Assembly (NCBI GenBank): GCA_051920445.1
Contig: JBPPLN010000003.1
Span: forward strand, 62,001-126,000
DNA length: 64,000 nucleotides
Direction: 5' to 3'
Origin: CAG-177 sp003514385
Lineage (GTDB): Bacteria > Bacillota > Clostridia > Oscillospirales > Acutalibacteraceae
Position numbers and translations under genes: made by a program. Below are positions 49,533-58,785 of this stretch, piece by piece. The notes under the pieces were generated by a model. The model searched no databases and was not told where the DNA came from. It saw only the letters and a list, made by a program, of their open reading frames with translations. How positions within the stretch are numbered: position 1 is the stretch's first letter; each line of letters starts with the position of its first letter.

Positions 49533-50499
49533 CTGCGGCAGATTCAACTACCTTTTTCGCTATCGATTCAAGCTGTTCAAAACTTTCGAGCGTGCCGAGC
49601 TCGCGGCGAAAAGCCGCCGCCCCATGTATGTCGCGAATGTACCACGACGAGTGCTTGCGCGCCTCGCGGATTCCGATATAGTCGCCCTTGTTTGCTATCA
49701 GCGCGCTGATATGCCGAAGCATTATGTCCATGCGCTCATCTACGGGCGGGTCAGGGAGAACCGTTCCGCTTTTTAGATATTCGCTTATCTGAGTGAATAC
49801 CCATGGCCTGCCGAGCGCTCCGCGACCGACCATTATTCCGTCGCAGTTGGTTTTATCAAACATATCCGCAGCGCTCTTACCGTCTACAATGTCGCCGTTT
49901 CCGATGACGGGGATACTTTTCACACGCCTTTTCACTTCAGCTATCACTTCGAGATCGACGGGCGGCGCATACATCTGCTTGCGCGTTCTGCCGTGTACTG
50001 TTATCGCCGCCGCGCCCGCCTGCTCGCATAGCACGGCAAGCTCCGGTGCATTAATATTCTCCGCGTCCCAGCCGGCGCGCATCTTGACCGTTACCGGAAC
50101 GGGGGAGACCTTCACACACTGCGCAACTATCTCTGCGGCGAGCTCCGGGCGCTTCATCAGCGCGCTGCCGCCGCCGTTTCCCGCAACCTTCGGTGCGGGA
50201 CAGCCCATGTTTATATCAATGAAATCGGGCGAATATTTCATGCAGGTCTCAATGGCTTTTGCCATTATTTCTGGCACGTCGCCGAATATCTGGACACCCG
50301 CCGGGCGTTCGGCATCGCTCAGACTCAGCAGTTCGGAGGATTTACGGTCGTTCATGCTTATGCCCTTTGAGCTTGCCATCTCGCCGATGCAGCCTATTGC
50401 GCCGAACTCCATGCACAGCTCGCGCATGGATCTGTCCGCCACGCCCGCCATCGGGGCGAGCAGAGCGCCGCTCTTCAGTTTTTCAGCCGATAAATACAA
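49528..50499 (-). CDS. dusB: tRNA-dihydrouridine synthase, DusB/NifR3 type
   Basis: FMN enzyme that reduces uridine in tRNA. The 323-aa protein has LLAPMAGVADRSMRELC near residue 13, IDINMGCPAPKVAGNGGGSA near 92-111 with the catalytic Cys, and VHGRTRKQMY near 165 carrying FMN/tRNA contacts. IPVIGNGDI and GRGALGRPW close the FMN site. It stands alone, antisense to the preceding cluster. No adjacent partner gene suggests a special role. Confidence 0.92.
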   Translation of the reverse strand: MYLSAEKLKSGALLAPMAGVADRSMRELCMEFGAIGCIGEMASSKGISMNDRKSSELLSLSDAERPAGVQIFGDVPEIMAKAIETCMKYSPDFIDINMGCPAPKVAGNGGGSALMKRPELAAEIVAQCVKVSPVPVTVKMRAGWDAENINAPELAVLCEQAGAAAITVHGRTRKQMYAPPVDLEVIAEVKRRVKSIPVIGNGDIVDGKSAADMFDKTNCDGIMVGRGALGRPWVFTQISEYLKSGTVLPDPPVDERMDIMLRHISALIANKGDYIGIREARKHSSWYIRDIHGAAAFRRELGTLESFEQLESIAKKVVESAAE

Positions 50500-50563
50500 C
50501 TTGCCACCTCCGAAAGATACTCAGTAGATTTTAGCATAAAAAACGCGCGGTTGCAATGATTAT

Positions 50564-50600
50564 AAAAATAAAGCCGCACAGCGGATACTGTACGGCTTTG
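50564..50600 (-). terminator. Terminator of the zinc-ribbon membrane protein gene
   Basis: Minus strand: AAAGCCGTACAG, loop TATCC, GCTGTGCGGCTTT, then ATTTTTAT. Confidence 0.82.
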
Positions 50601-50617
50601 AAAATCCGATATTGTTT

Positions 50618-51712
50618 TTATTTTTTGTCTGCGGAGACAGTTTCCTTTTCTTCTGTCTCTGCGCCGGGCTCGTTGAACTGCTTGAGGGACTCCATGGCGG
50701 CGGTAGCTTCTCTTGCGAGTTCCGCGGCCTCCATGGCCTTCTTCGCAGCCGCATCGACTGCCTGAGCGGCGAGCTGAGTCTTGTGACCCGCATCGGAAGC
50801 GCCTGCGGCTTCTGCGGCTTTCGCCTCTGCGGAGAGCTTCTCTGCCTCTGCTTCGAGTTTGTCGGCCTCTTCCTTTGCCTTCATGGCGAGCTCGACCTTG
50901 TTGTTCGCGTCGATCTCTGCCATCATCTTTCTGATAGCGTGGGTGCTCATGCCCTGCTTGACATATTCGAAGTATTCCTCAGACGGGATACCGCCGATGA
51001 ACGTCTCGGTGTACTTGACCTTCACGCCGACCTTCGCGATGACTATGTTGATGACGAGCAAAGCGACGAGCGTTCCGAGGAACACATATGCGCCGAAGCC
51101 GACCGAACCGCTGAAAACATCGGGGAAGAACTTCGTGAGATCCTTTGCGAAAAAGTTGAAGCAGACTATCGAGACCGTCGCGAGCACAATCATGATGCTG
51201 TTGAGGGTGATGTTGCGGGGATTGCCGCGCTTCGAGCATGCCATCGTGAGCATAATGAGGCTGACGAGGATGAGCACTGCCGAAAGCAGAATCGTCACAA
51301 GCGATATGAAATAGAGCAGGAAAGTGCTGCCGAAGAAGCTCGAGCCGATATACTTGAACAGCGCGTCAAAATCGAGCGCTGACACCGCATTGTATATCGT
51401 GATGGCATTGACCGACACTTTCTTCTCGAAGAACGGTCCCCAGAAGGACACATTCGCCAGCGGAAGCATGAGCGCGCCGATGGGAAGAAGGCTGAGCACG
51501 ATTCTGATTATTGTCAGGGGAGATCCGATGAACGAAGCCTTGAGCCTGTCAAGCTTCTTCTGGAATACGGCGTGTTCGCTCTCGGCCTTGTCGGCATCCT
51601 CGAGCAGACGCTCCTCCATTCCGTAGTAGATAAGATTGATGCCGCAATGAGGGCAGGTGGGGCGCCAGTCAGTCAGCTTGAGACGCGCGCCGCACTTGGG
51701 GCAGTTAGCCAT
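50618..51712 (-). CDS. Zinc-ribbon multi-pass membrane protein with Ala-rich coiled-coil tail
   Basis: 364 aa, function unknown. Residues 4-22 (CPKCGARLKLTDWRPTCPHC) form a zinc ribbon of two CxxC knuckles. About four to five membrane segments follow between residues 65 and 240 (TIIRIVLSLLPIGALMLPLA and LVTILLSAVLILVSLIMLTM). The last 110 residues are an Ala/Glu/Lys-rich coiled coil (AKEEADKLEAEAEKLSAEAK) like a scaffold. The start has TTTGGAGGAAACGAT upstream. It is monocistronic. Confidence 0.82.
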   Translation of the reverse strand: MANCPKCGARLKLTDWRPTCPHCGINLIYYGMEERLLEDADKAESEHAVFQKKLDRLKASFIGSPLTIIRIVLSLLPIGALMLPLANVSFWGPFFEKKVSVNAITIYNAVSALDFDALFKYIGSSFFGSTFLLYFISLVTILLSAVLILVSLIMLTMACSKRGNPRNITLNSIMIVLATVSIVCFNFFAKDLTKFFPDVFSGSVGFGAYVFLGTLVALLVINIVIAKVGVKVKYTETFIGGIPSEEYFEYVKQGMSTHAIRKMMAEIDANNKVELAMKAKEEADKLEAEAEKLSAEAKAAEAAGASDAGHKTQLAAQAVDAAAKKAMEAAELAREATAAMESLKQFNEPGAETEEKETVSADKK

Positions 51713-51869
51713 ATCGTTTCCTCCAAACAGATTTTGTTGCCGCGAAAAACCCCTCCGCGGCTTTGTTTGTGTACATTTCAATTGATTTTAACATAAAAAG
51801 AATGAGAAATCAAGAAGAATTATACAAAAACTATAAAAATGAACGGAAAAATTGAGCACAATGTGTGCG

Positions 51870-52610
51870 TCAGATAAAAGCGCCGTCTATGCCTATCGTC
51901 TGCCCGGTTATGAAATCCGAACCGTCTCCCGCGAGGAAGAGCATGAGGCGCGCCACTTCTTCGGGCGTGCCGAAGCGTCCCATGGGAGATTCTTCTTTTA
52001 GAAGTTCGAGCGTCTCTTCGCCGAGGGAGGCGTTCATCTTCGTGTCGATAACGCCGGGGGCGATGCAGTTGACCTGAATGTTTGACGGCGCAAGCTCGCG
52101 CGCGAGCGCCTTCGTCAGCCCGATCAGAGCCGATTTTGCGGCGGAATAATGCACCTCGCACGACGCGCCGCATACGCCCCACATGGAGGAAACATTGATT
52201 ATCTTTCCGCTCTTTTCGTGAACCATGTCGGGCAGAGCCGCCTGAATGCAGTTGAACGCGCCCTTGACCGTGACGCCCATCATGCGGTCGAAATCCTGCT
52301 CGGTAATGTCGCAGAACATCTTCTGCTGAGCGATTCCGGCGTTGTTTATAAGCACGCCTATTCTGCCGAGCTCCCTGCGGGCGAAGTCTGTCATCTCGTC
52401 CACTTCGCTTCTCGCGCTCACATCGGCTCTGAAGCAGACCGCCCTGCCGTTTTCTTCGTTTATCTCGCGGCAGAGAGCGAGCGCCGCATCTTCGGAAGTA
52501 CAGTAGTTTATCAGCACGCCGAATCCGTCTTTTGCAAAGGCAAGAGCCGCCGCACGGCCTATGCCGCCGGCAGCTCCGGTTATTATCACATTTTTGTTAG
52601 TTACGCTCAT
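51870..52610 (-). CDS. Short-chain dehydrogenase/reductase, 3-oxoacyl-ACP reductase-like
   Basis: 246 aa, NAD(P)-dependent oxidoreductase in the cytoplasm. IITGAAGGIGRAAA near residues 9-22 is the cofactor-binding TGxxxGIG motif, VLINNAGIAQ near 85 the NNAG motif, and INVSSMWGVCGASCEVHYSAAKSA near 137-160 contains the Ser-Tyr-Lys catalytic set. The sequence resembles FabG, but no other fatty-acid genes are adjacent, so the substrate is open. It overlaps the upstream lipoprotein gene by 4 bp, so the two are co-expressed. Confidence 0.88.
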   Translation of the reverse strand: MSVTNKNVIITGAAGGIGRAAALAFAKDGFGVLINYCTSEDAALALCREINEENGRAVCFRADVSARSEVDEMTDFARRELGRIGVLINNAGIAQQKMFCDITEQDFDRMMGVTVKGAFNCIQAALPDMVHEKSGKIINVSSMWGVCGASCEVHYSAAKSALIGLTKALARELAPSNIQVNCIAPGVIDTKMNASLGEETLELLKEESPMGRFGTPEEVARLMLFLAGDGSDFITGQTIGIDGAFI

Positions 52611-53470
52611 TTTGAAAACCCTGTGAACTGTCCGTTCGAGCCGTAGAGAGTGGATATATCAGTGTAGCCCGCGGGCACCTTGAACAGGCTCTCGTCGACC
52701 TTTGAGGAGAATTTGATGTTGTCGCAGACGAGCACACCCTGGCTGCTGAGAATTTCCATCTTGACGAGGTCGTCGCCGGAGAAATAGCATTTTATCGTGC
52801 TGTCGTTGCTCTTGTACTCTTCGCAGATATATTTCTTGCCGTCAGCCTTGACTTCCGAGGTCCTGACATATTCCATGCCCTCGAAGTCTATCGCCGAGAG
52901 GGAGCTCATAGCCTCGTTGACATCGCCTGCCTCGCCCGCGTCAACGGCGAGATACATCCTGCCCTCGGGGAATACCATATAGAACTTGTCGCCGTCCGAA
53001 ATGAACGACATTGTCATTGATACGCCGTTGCCGACGGGAGCTTTCATGCTCATATAGGCTTTTTTGCCTGATTTGACCATCGTCAGGGGCACATTGACGG
53101 AGGCGCCCTGCATATTGGAGGAGCAGGTCGCGGTCATGGTGTAGGAATCGCGCTTTGAGTTCTTCTGGAAATAGGTGTAGAAGCGGGTCTTTTTGATGTT
53201 CTTCTTCGCGCCGTTGTCCTTTATCTCATGACCTTTCGGCATCGTCTCGGGCTCGGTCGCCTCGGTGGTGCTCGCGGGGTTCGAAGAATCCGTAGTGTCA
53301 ACTCCGTTGAGGGCGTTGATTATGTCCTCAAGGCTCGAAGTGGTGCCCTCCGTGGTGTCGGGTGCGGTGGTGTCCGAGCTGCTGTCCTTGTTCTTGCAGG
53401 CGGCAAAGCTCAGCATGAGCACAAGGCACATGAAAATACACAGAATAGCTTTTTTCATTTTTATCATCAT
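52607..53470 (-). CDS. Lipoprotein of unknown function, probable surface protein
   Basis: 287 aa. The N-terminus MKKAILCIFMCLVLMLSFAAC is a lipoprotein signal with lipobox FAAC. Residues 25-75 are Thr/Ser/Asp-rich linker (DTTAPDTTEGTTSS). The remaining 190 residues form a LolA/LppX-like beta fold by pattern (MTATCSSNMQGASVNVPLTM), but no family is certain. Three in-frame ATGs lie close together after AAAGGA; the listed start is the first and the signal peptide begins at the third (53458). It heads an operon with the SDR gene. Confidence 0.8.
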   Translation of the reverse strand: MMIKMKKAILCIFMCLVLMLSFAACKNKDSSSDTTAPDTTEGTTSSLEDIINALNGVDTTDSSNPASTTEATEPETMPKGHEIKDNGAKKNIKKTRFYTYFQKNSKRDSYTMTATCSSNMQGASVNVPLTMVKSGKKAYMSMKAPVGNGVSMTMSFISDGDKFYMVFPEGRMYLAVDAGEAGDVNEAMSSLSAIDFEGMEYVRTSEVKADGKKYICEEYKSNDSTIKCYFSGDDLVKMEILSSQGVLVCDNIKFSSKVDESLFKVPAGYTDISTLYGSNGQFTGFSK

Positions 53471-53523
53471 TCCTTTAAGAATATTTGTTTTAACATCCTT
53501 TGCGCTTTTTGCGCCGTGATAAT

Positions 53524-53552
53524 AGAATACATTATATCGCGAACAAAATCAA
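53524..53552 (-). promoter_or_regulatory. Promoter of the lipoprotein-SDR operon
   Basis: Minus-strand TTGATT (53547-53552), a 17-bp spacer and TATTCT (53524-53529). Confidence 0.6.
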
Positions 53553-53594
53553 GGGTATCGCCCAAATATGAACGAACTAAGTACGGGCGCGCGG

Positions 53595-53623
53595 TTGACT
53601 TTTGACTGCGAAAAAAGTAAAAT
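53595..53623 (+). promoter_or_regulatory. Promoter of the FHA-ftsW/rodA-pbp operon
   Basis: TTGACT (53595-53600), a 17-bp spacer and TAAAAT (53618-53623). Confidence 0.8.
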
Positions 53624-53674
53624 GACAGCAGGAATAACTTTTCGTCAGTCGTTATGATTATCGGAGGTGGACTC

Positions 53675-54463
53675 ATGAATATAGATATATCTCTCATATT
53701 CGGCGATGCGGCGCGGTGGATAATGCCCGTGCTCGCGCTGCTTGTTGCGGCGTTCTGCGTGCCCTCTCTGCTCAAGGGCAATAAGAAGATCGGCGTCACC
53801 GGATATCTTGTCAACGAGGCGAACGGCGACCGCCTGCCGCTGTCCGGCTATGAAGTGTCGGTCGGGCGCAGCAAGGCGTGCGATATCGTCCTCGGATATA
53901 ACACCGTCTCGCGCTTTCACGCCGTGCTTTCAAAGCATAAGAACGGCTGGCGTGTGACAGACACGCGCTCGAAGACGGGAACATATATCAACGCCGAGAA
54001 GATAGACAAGCCCCGCGCCCTCGCGGACGGGGACACGATAGTTTTCGGCAACGCGGTGTTCGTATTCGTCGAGAATGCGGCTATCGAGCCCGAGCAGGCT
54101 CCGGAAGAGCATGTTGAACAGGCGGACGGTGAAGAGACCGCCCTTGCGGACGAGCACGCGGATTATATAATCGACGAAAAGACAGGCAATGCATATAGAA
54201 TAGACGGTCTTATAACCTGCATGATAGGCAGCGGAGACGATGTGCAGATAAAGTTAAAGCGGCAGAATGTCTCGGCTCATCACGCCATGCTCGTGTTCGA
54301 TGACGGAACGGGCAAATGGAGCGTTACGGATATGGATTCGACCTACGGCACTCTGCTCAACGGCAGACCCGTCAGACGCATGACTCAGCTCGATGACGGC
54401 GACACGATCAATATCTGCGGCAGTACGCTCACTTTCAGAACGACGGGAGGGGAGAGCGCATGA
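53675..54463 (+). CDS. Membrane-anchored protein with two FHA domains
   Basis: 262 aa. A membrane segment near residues 14-30 (IMPVLALLVAAFCVPSLL) is followed by FHA domain 1 (about 50-125, with VSVGRSKACDIVLGYNTVSRFHAVL) and FHA domain 2 (about 180-255, with STYGTLLNGRPVRRM). FHA domains bind phosphothreonine, so it would read a Ser/Thr-kinase signal into the wall genes that follow. The second domain's first strand (CMIGSGDD) lacks the usual GR, so it may bind poorly. It overlaps the next gene by 4 bp (ATGA). No Ser/Thr kinase or phosphatase gene is nearby. Confidence 0.88.
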   Translation: MNIDISLIFGDAARWIMPVLALLVAAFCVPSLLKGNKKIGVTGYLVNEANGDRLPLSGYEVSVGRSKACDIVLGYNTVSRFHAVLSKHKNGWRVTDTRSKTGTYINAEKIDKPRALADGDTIVFGNAVFVFVENAAIEPEQAPEEHVEQADGEETALADEHADYIIDEKTGNAYRIDGLITCMIGSGDDVQIKLKRQNVSAHHAMLVFDDGTGKWSVTDMDSTYGTLLNGRPVRRMTQLDDGDTINICGSTLTFRTTGGESA

Positions 54464-55713
54464 AAAAGACAATGAAGAGAACAAAATGGTGGCTCCCGGC
54501 GCTGATTCTGCTCACGGCGTTTCAGGTCATATCGATGGCGCAGGTCGTGTTCAACGACAACGGCTCGCTGAGCACGGAATGCCTCATATTCTTCGGTGCA
54601 TATCTCACCGTCGAGTGGGTTTATTTCATCGCGATGTCGATAGCGAGAAAACGCGCAGACCCGTCGCTCGAAATGATAGCGTTCTTCCTGACGGGCATAG
54701 GACTTGTCACCGTTGCGGGCGCGAACAAAGATTTGGTTAAGACGCAGTTCGTCGCGGATATGCTCGGCATATTCTGCTTTGTCGCTCTGCTTTGGCTCAT
54801 CTCGAATGTTGACCGCGCCATGGTGATGAGAACGCCTATGGCTGTGGCGGCAATAGGTCTGCTGGTTTTGACTCTTATCCTCGCGCGTAACATAAAGGGC
54901 GCGTTCAACTGGCTGAGTATCGGCGGAATGTCCATCCAGCCGTCCGAGTTCGTCAAAGTCGCGTTCGTCTTTGTCGGCGCGGCGACTCTTGATAAATTGC
55001 AGACAACTCGTTCGCTCACAAAATATATTATCTTCTGCGTCGTCTGTGTGGCGCTGCTGTTTTTGATGCGCGATCTCGGCGCGGCGCTGATATTCTTCTT
55101 TACGTTCATAGTCCTCGCGTTCATGCGCTCCGGCGACTTCCGCACGATAGTGCTCCTGTGCGTCGGCGCGGCGATGGCGGCGGGACTCGTTGTGCTGATA
55201 CGCTCCGACTTTGTTATGGCTCGCTTTGCGACCTACCGCCATGTCTGGGACGATATGTACGGCAAGGGCTATCAGCAGACGCGCGTGCTCATCTACAGCG
55301 TCAGCGGCGGACTGCTCGGCGTCGGCATCGGCGACGGAAAGCTCAAAGAAGTCCCCGCAGCGACGGAAGATTTGGTATTCGGCATGATATGCGAGGAGTG
55401 GGGCATTATTATGGGCATCCTCGTCATCCTCTGCATTATGTTTATCGCGTTCCACAGCATCCGCTGCGCGAGCGGTTCGCGCTCGGCTTTCTATGCCATA
55501 TCCGGCATAGCGGCGGGCTGCCTCCTGCTCTTCCAGACGGGACTCAATGTTTTCGGCGTCACCGATCTGCTGCCCCTTACGGGTGTCACCCTCCCGTTCA
55601 TCAGCCGAGGCGGTTCGAGCGCGATATGCTGCTGGGCGCTGATAGCGTTTATCAAAGCGGCGGACAACCGCACTTGGATAGGCTCGAAATATTATCTCGA
55701 TTCTGACTCGTAA
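54460..55713 (+). CDS. SEDS family glycosyltransferase (FtsW/RodA type)
   Basis: 417 aa with about ten membrane segments; polymerises peptidoglycan with the PBP encoded next. NWLSIGGMSIQPSEFVKVAF near residue 147 is the SEDS loop, and GVTLPFISRGGSSAICCW near 375 is the C-terminal signature, with SRGG instead of the SYGG of the ftsW at 43422. It is the second SEDS gene in the window and is coupled to FHA and PBP genes, which suggests an elongation or sporulation role rather than the main septal one. Confidence 0.9.
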   Translation: MKKTMKRTKWWLPALILLTAFQVISMAQVVFNDNGSLSTECLIFFGAYLTVEWVYFIAMSIARKRADPSLEMIAFFLTGIGLVTVAGANKDLVKTQFVADMLGIFCFVALLWLISNVDRAMVMRTPMAVAAIGLLVLTLILARNIKGAFNWLSIGGMSIQPSEFVKVAFVFVGAATLDKLQTTRSLTKYIIFCVVCVALLFLMRDLGAALIFFFTFIVLAFMRSGDFRTIVLLCVGAAMAAGLVVLIRSDFVMARFATYRHVWDDMYGKGYQQTRVLIYSVSGGLLGVGIGDGKLKEVPAATEDLVFGMICEEWGIIMGILVILCIMFIAFHSIRCASGSRSAFYAISGIAAGCLLLFQTGLNVFGVTDLLPLTGVTLPFISRGGSSAICCWALIAFIKAADNRTWIGSKYYLDSDS

Positions 55714-55734
55714 CCTGCGGAAAGGACTGATTGA

Positions 55735-57102
55735 ATGAAAGGCATAGCAAAACGCTCAAAGCTCATGTTTGCGCTCGTGGCAATTTTTCTTGCGGGCGTC
55801 ATAGTCCTCGCCGCAACATTCGGCATCAACGCCGAAACATGGGTGTTCAAGCGCGCCAACAAGCATATATATTCGTCGGGTCATATAGTCGCGGCGGGCA
55901 CGATATATGACCGCAACGGCAAGGTGCTGGCTCAGACAGCGAACGGCGAGAGAAAATATAACTCAAACAGCACCGTGCGCCGCGCCACCCTCCATGCGGT
56001 CGGCGACCTCGAGGGCTTTATCTCAACCGGAGCGCACAGCGCGTTCCGCGGCGAGCTCACGGGCTACAGCTTCTTAAACGGCGTATACGACCTGAAGAGA
56101 AACGGAGCGGGCAACGATATAACCCTGACTATAGACGCCGATCTCTGCGTCACGGCGTATAACGCCCTGAACGGCAGAAAGGGCGCAGTCGGCGTATATA
56201 ACTACAAGACGGGCGAAATTCTCTGCATGGTCTCGACCCCGACTTATGACCCGTATAATAAGCCTACCAATATCGACAGCGATACAACAGGAAAATACGA
56301 GGCAATATATCTCAACCGCTTCCTGTCAGGCGTGTTCACTCCCGGCTCGACTTTTAAAATCGTCACGGCGATTAGCGCGCTCGAAAATATACCCGATATA
56401 AATTCGCGCACATTTACCTGCACCGGTCAATATAAGACCTCTACCGGTATAGTCAAGTGCAACTCCGTCCACGGAAAGCTCAATTTCCAGCAGGCACTCA
56501 GCAAATCCTGCAACAGCACCTTCGCCTGCATCGCGGAGGAGCTCGGCAACGACGCGCTGACGAAGACCGCCGAGCAGGTCGGCTTCAACAAGCGGATAAC
56601 AATAGACGGAATAAGCGTCACAAAGAGCTATTTCACTCTGAAAGATGCGGTCAGTGTTGACCGCGGCTGGGCGGGCATCGGTCAGTATCAGACCCTTGCG
56701 AATCCCTGCCAGATGCTCACCATGATGGGCGCGATAGCGAACGGCGGCAGCGCACCTGCGCCGAAGCTGCTCAAGAGCGACAGCACATTGAGCTCGCTGA
56801 CTTCGCCGACGCTCAAATATCTCGACGAAAATATAGCGAACACCATCAAAGATATGCTCCGAAAGAATGTCACGACCCACTACGGCGAGGGCAAGTTCCC
56901 CGGGCTTCAGCTCGGCGGAAAGACGGGCACAGCGCAGGTCACGGACGGCGAGCCCCACTCGTGGTTTGTCGCGTTCTCCGAGCGCGAGGATCTCCCGCTG
57001 GCGGTCGTCGTTGTTGTCGAACACGGCGGCGAGGGTATCAGTGCGGCGGCGCCCATAGCCAACAAAGTTATGCAGGCCGCGGCGAAAAAAGGCGTAAATT
57101 AA
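55735..57102 (+). CDS. Class B penicillin-binding protein (PbpA-like)
   Basis: 455 aa, shorter than the PBP at 38542 and without PASTA repeats. An N-terminal membrane anchor (SKLMFALVAIFLAGVIVLAA), an AAGTIYDRNGKVLAQ segment, and a transpeptidase domain with SxxK in TPGSTFKIVTAI near residue 205, SCN in SKSCNSTFACI near 255, and KTG in GKTGTAQV near 394. The pairing with FHA and SEDS genes matches the fhaB-rodA-pbpA order of Actinobacteria. It would cross-link the glycan made by its partner. Confidence 0.9.
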   Translation: MKGIAKRSKLMFALVAIFLAGVIVLAATFGINAETWVFKRANKHIYSSGHIVAAGTIYDRNGKVLAQTANGERKYNSNSTVRRATLHAVGDLEGFISTGAHSAFRGELTGYSFLNGVYDLKRNGAGNDITLTIDADLCVTAYNALNGRKGAVGVYNYKTGEILCMVSTPTYDPYNKPTNIDSDTTGKYEAIYLNRFLSGVFTPGSTFKIVTAISALENIPDINSRTFTCTGQYKTSTGIVKCNSVHGKLNFQQALSKSCNSTFACIAEELGNDALTKTAEQVGFNKRITIDGISVTKSYFTLKDAVSVDRGWAGIGQYQTLANPCQMLTMMGAIANGGSAPAPKLLKSDSTLSSLTSPTLKYLDENIANTIKDMLRKNVTTHYGEGKFPGLQLGGKTGTAQVTDGEPHSWFVAFSEREDLPLAVVVVVEHGGEGISAAAPIANKVMQAAAKKGVN

Positions 57103-57180
57103 AACTTCGGCGTCCACGCAGAGCTGCGCGGGCGCCGATTTGCGTTATTTTATAATACGGAAACGTTTTTTTGAATATAC

Positions 57181-57209
57181 TTGACATTCTGCGATTTATA
57201 TTTTAAAAT
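57181..57209 (+). promoter_or_regulatory. Promoter of the small secreted protein gene
   Basis: TTGACA (57181-57186), a 17-bp spacer and TAAAAT (57204-57209). The gap 57103-57180 also holds a hairpin (CGGCG...GCGCCG) that could end the pbp operon. Confidence 0.82.
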
Positions 57210-57258
57210 GAAATTGCCGAAGTAAATTAACCATAAAAATTTCAAGGGAGGCTTTCAA

Positions 57259-57753
57259 ATGAAAAAGGTCGTAAGTATGTTAATGGCACTGCTGCTTTGC
57301 GCTGCATTTGCCTTTGGCGCAGGTACTCAGGCGTTAGCTTATGACAGCGGCGAGGACAGACCCTCGATAGTTATCTGCGAAGATATCATCGTGGGCGATT
57401 TGCTGAACATTGGGAACGGATATTCCTGCTCGGTGATGAAGATTCCCGTGAGCAAAGCCGCCTCGGGCTATACCGACAAGGTAAAGTCGGTTGTCTTTGC
57501 CGATATCCTGTCGCATGAGAAGCTCGACGTGCTCGCTTCGTTTGAAGTCACCGCTTCTGGAATGTATTCGCCCGTTGACAAAACTTCGGTGATAACGGGG
57601 CTTGAGGTGTCTTATAACGGAGCTGCGGACGGAATAACTTTTGAAAAAATTGTCGATTTGGATTGCGCTTGTCTTGTTATCAGCTATTGCGGCGTGCAGA
57701 TAGCGACGCTCAACTACAGAATATCTTATAACGGCAATATCGAGCAGAGCTGA
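57259..57753 (+). CDS. Secreted protein of unknown function
   Basis: 164 aa. Residues 1-27 are a signal peptide (MKKVVSMLMALLLCAAFAFG, cut near AYDS). The mature part is beta-rich with three Cys (YSCSV, DLDCACLV, SYCGV), giving possible disulfides. No family is recognised. It has an AGGGAGGC site, its own consensus promoter and a terminator, so it is independently controlled and likely well expressed. Confidence 0.75.
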   Translation: MKKVVSMLMALLLCAAFAFGAGTQALAYDSGEDRPSIVICEDIIVGDLLNIGNGYSCSVMKIPVSKAASGYTDKVKSVVFADILSHEKLDVLASFEVTASGMYSPVDKTSVITGLEVSYNGAADGITFEKIVDLDCACLVISYCGVQIATLNYRISYNGNIEQS

Positions 57754-57765
57754 AATTATCGACTT

Positions 57766-57804
57766 CGGGGCTTTCTCTTTCGGGGAAGCCCCGATTTTTA
57801 TTTT
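57766..57804 (+). terminator. Terminator after the small secreted protein gene
   Basis: CGGGGCTT, loop TCTCTTTCGGGG, AAGCCCCG, then ATTTTTATTTT. It overlaps the convergent spoIID stop. Confidence 0.85.
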
Positions 57805-58757
57805 ATCTCCACTCCCGTGTAATAGTGCTTGATTATCTCCTGCCAGTCGGAGCCCTGCCGCGCCATGTAGTCCGCGCCGTATTGGCTCATGCCGACTCCG
57901 TGACCGTATCCGTGGACGGTAATTTTGAACTCGTCGCCCGTGCATTTTATCTCGAAGCAGGCGCTGCGGAGCCCCAGCTTTTCGCGTACCTGCGCGCCCG
58001 TGAATTCTTTTTCCCCGATCACCGCGCAGGAAATATATCCGCTGTCCGTCTTTTTGATTTCGCCTATCCACTTTTTTGCGTCGCCGCCGAACTCCGCGCC
58101 CGAGCCGGCGAAAGCCTTTTTGAATTCATCCGCCGTCAGCGTCAGCGTCGATGAGTAGTCGGGCGAGAGCCTGTCGCCCGCGCTCGTGACGCTCTTTAAG
58201 TAGGGGACATCCTTGCCCCAGACCTCCTCCGCGCTGAAGGTCTGCCCGCAGCTTATCGCGTGAAACGCCGCGGTTATAATCTCTCCGTCATAGGTTATCG
58301 TCTTGCCGAAAATGTCTTTGACAGCCTCTTCGATTTTCTTTTCATATGTCTCGTATTTGTCGCCCCATTTTTCCTTGCGCGCCGCCGCGTCCAAATATCC
58401 CTGATGCACCGCGCTGTCATCGGTTATGTCCGCGCCGCCGAGCGTGGGGTCGGGACTGGAACGCTTCTTGACCGCATATGTATAGCATACGGCGGCCTGA
58501 GCGCGCAGAGCCTGCGAATGATATGTCGGCGGCATCTCCGCCGCCACCGCACCGACAACATATTCAAACATATCTATTTCGTTTATCTTCTTCGTCGAAG
58601 AGGAGAGCACGAGTATTGAGTCTCCGTCATCCTGAATATTCGTTTTCGTGACTTCATTGCCGTTCTTATCCGGCGCTTTTGCGCCGCCCGTTGCGGCGAG
58701 CGGGCAGATAAGCAGAACGGCTATCAGAATGATGAATAAAAATCCTCTGTTTTTCAT
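57798..58757 (-). CDS. spoIID: Stage II sporulation protein D, SpoIID/LytB family lytic transglycosylase
   Basis: Cleaves septal peptidoglycan during engulfment, in the SpoIIDMP machine. The 319-aa protein has an N-terminal membrane signal anchor (FLFIILIAVLLICPLAA). MFEYVVGAVAAEMPPTYH near residues 63-80 carries the catalytic Glu, AFHAISCGQTFSAEEVWG near 165 is the conserved middle block, and HGYGHGVGMSQYGADYMA near 280 is the C-terminal signature. It is strong evidence for a spore-former. Its promoter is probably sigma-E type, but I cannot place it. spoIIM and spoIIP are not in the window. Confidence 0.93.
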   Translation of the reverse strand: MKNRGFLFIILIAVLLICPLAATGGAKAPDKNGNEVTKTNIQDDGDSILVLSSSTKKINEIDMFEYVVGAVAAEMPPTYHSQALRAQAAVCYTYAVKKRSSPDPTLGGADITDDSAVHQGYLDAAARKEKWGDKYETYEKKIEEAVKDIFGKTITYDGEIITAAFHAISCGQTFSAEEVWGKDVPYLKSVTSAGDRLSPDYSSTLTLTADEFKKAFAGSGAEFGGDAKKWIGEIKKTDSGYISCAVIGEKEFTGAQVREKLGLRSACFEIKCTGDEFKITVHGYGHGVGMSQYGADYMARQGSDWQEIIKHYYTGVEIK

Positions 58758-58785
58758 ATTTTTTACCTCCCGAACCTCGGCAAAC

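Noticed and set aside
49474..49776. 100-aa frame starting after AGGAG near the candidate small RNA
   Set aside because: It runs through the terminator stem and then antisense through dusB, with no family resemblance.
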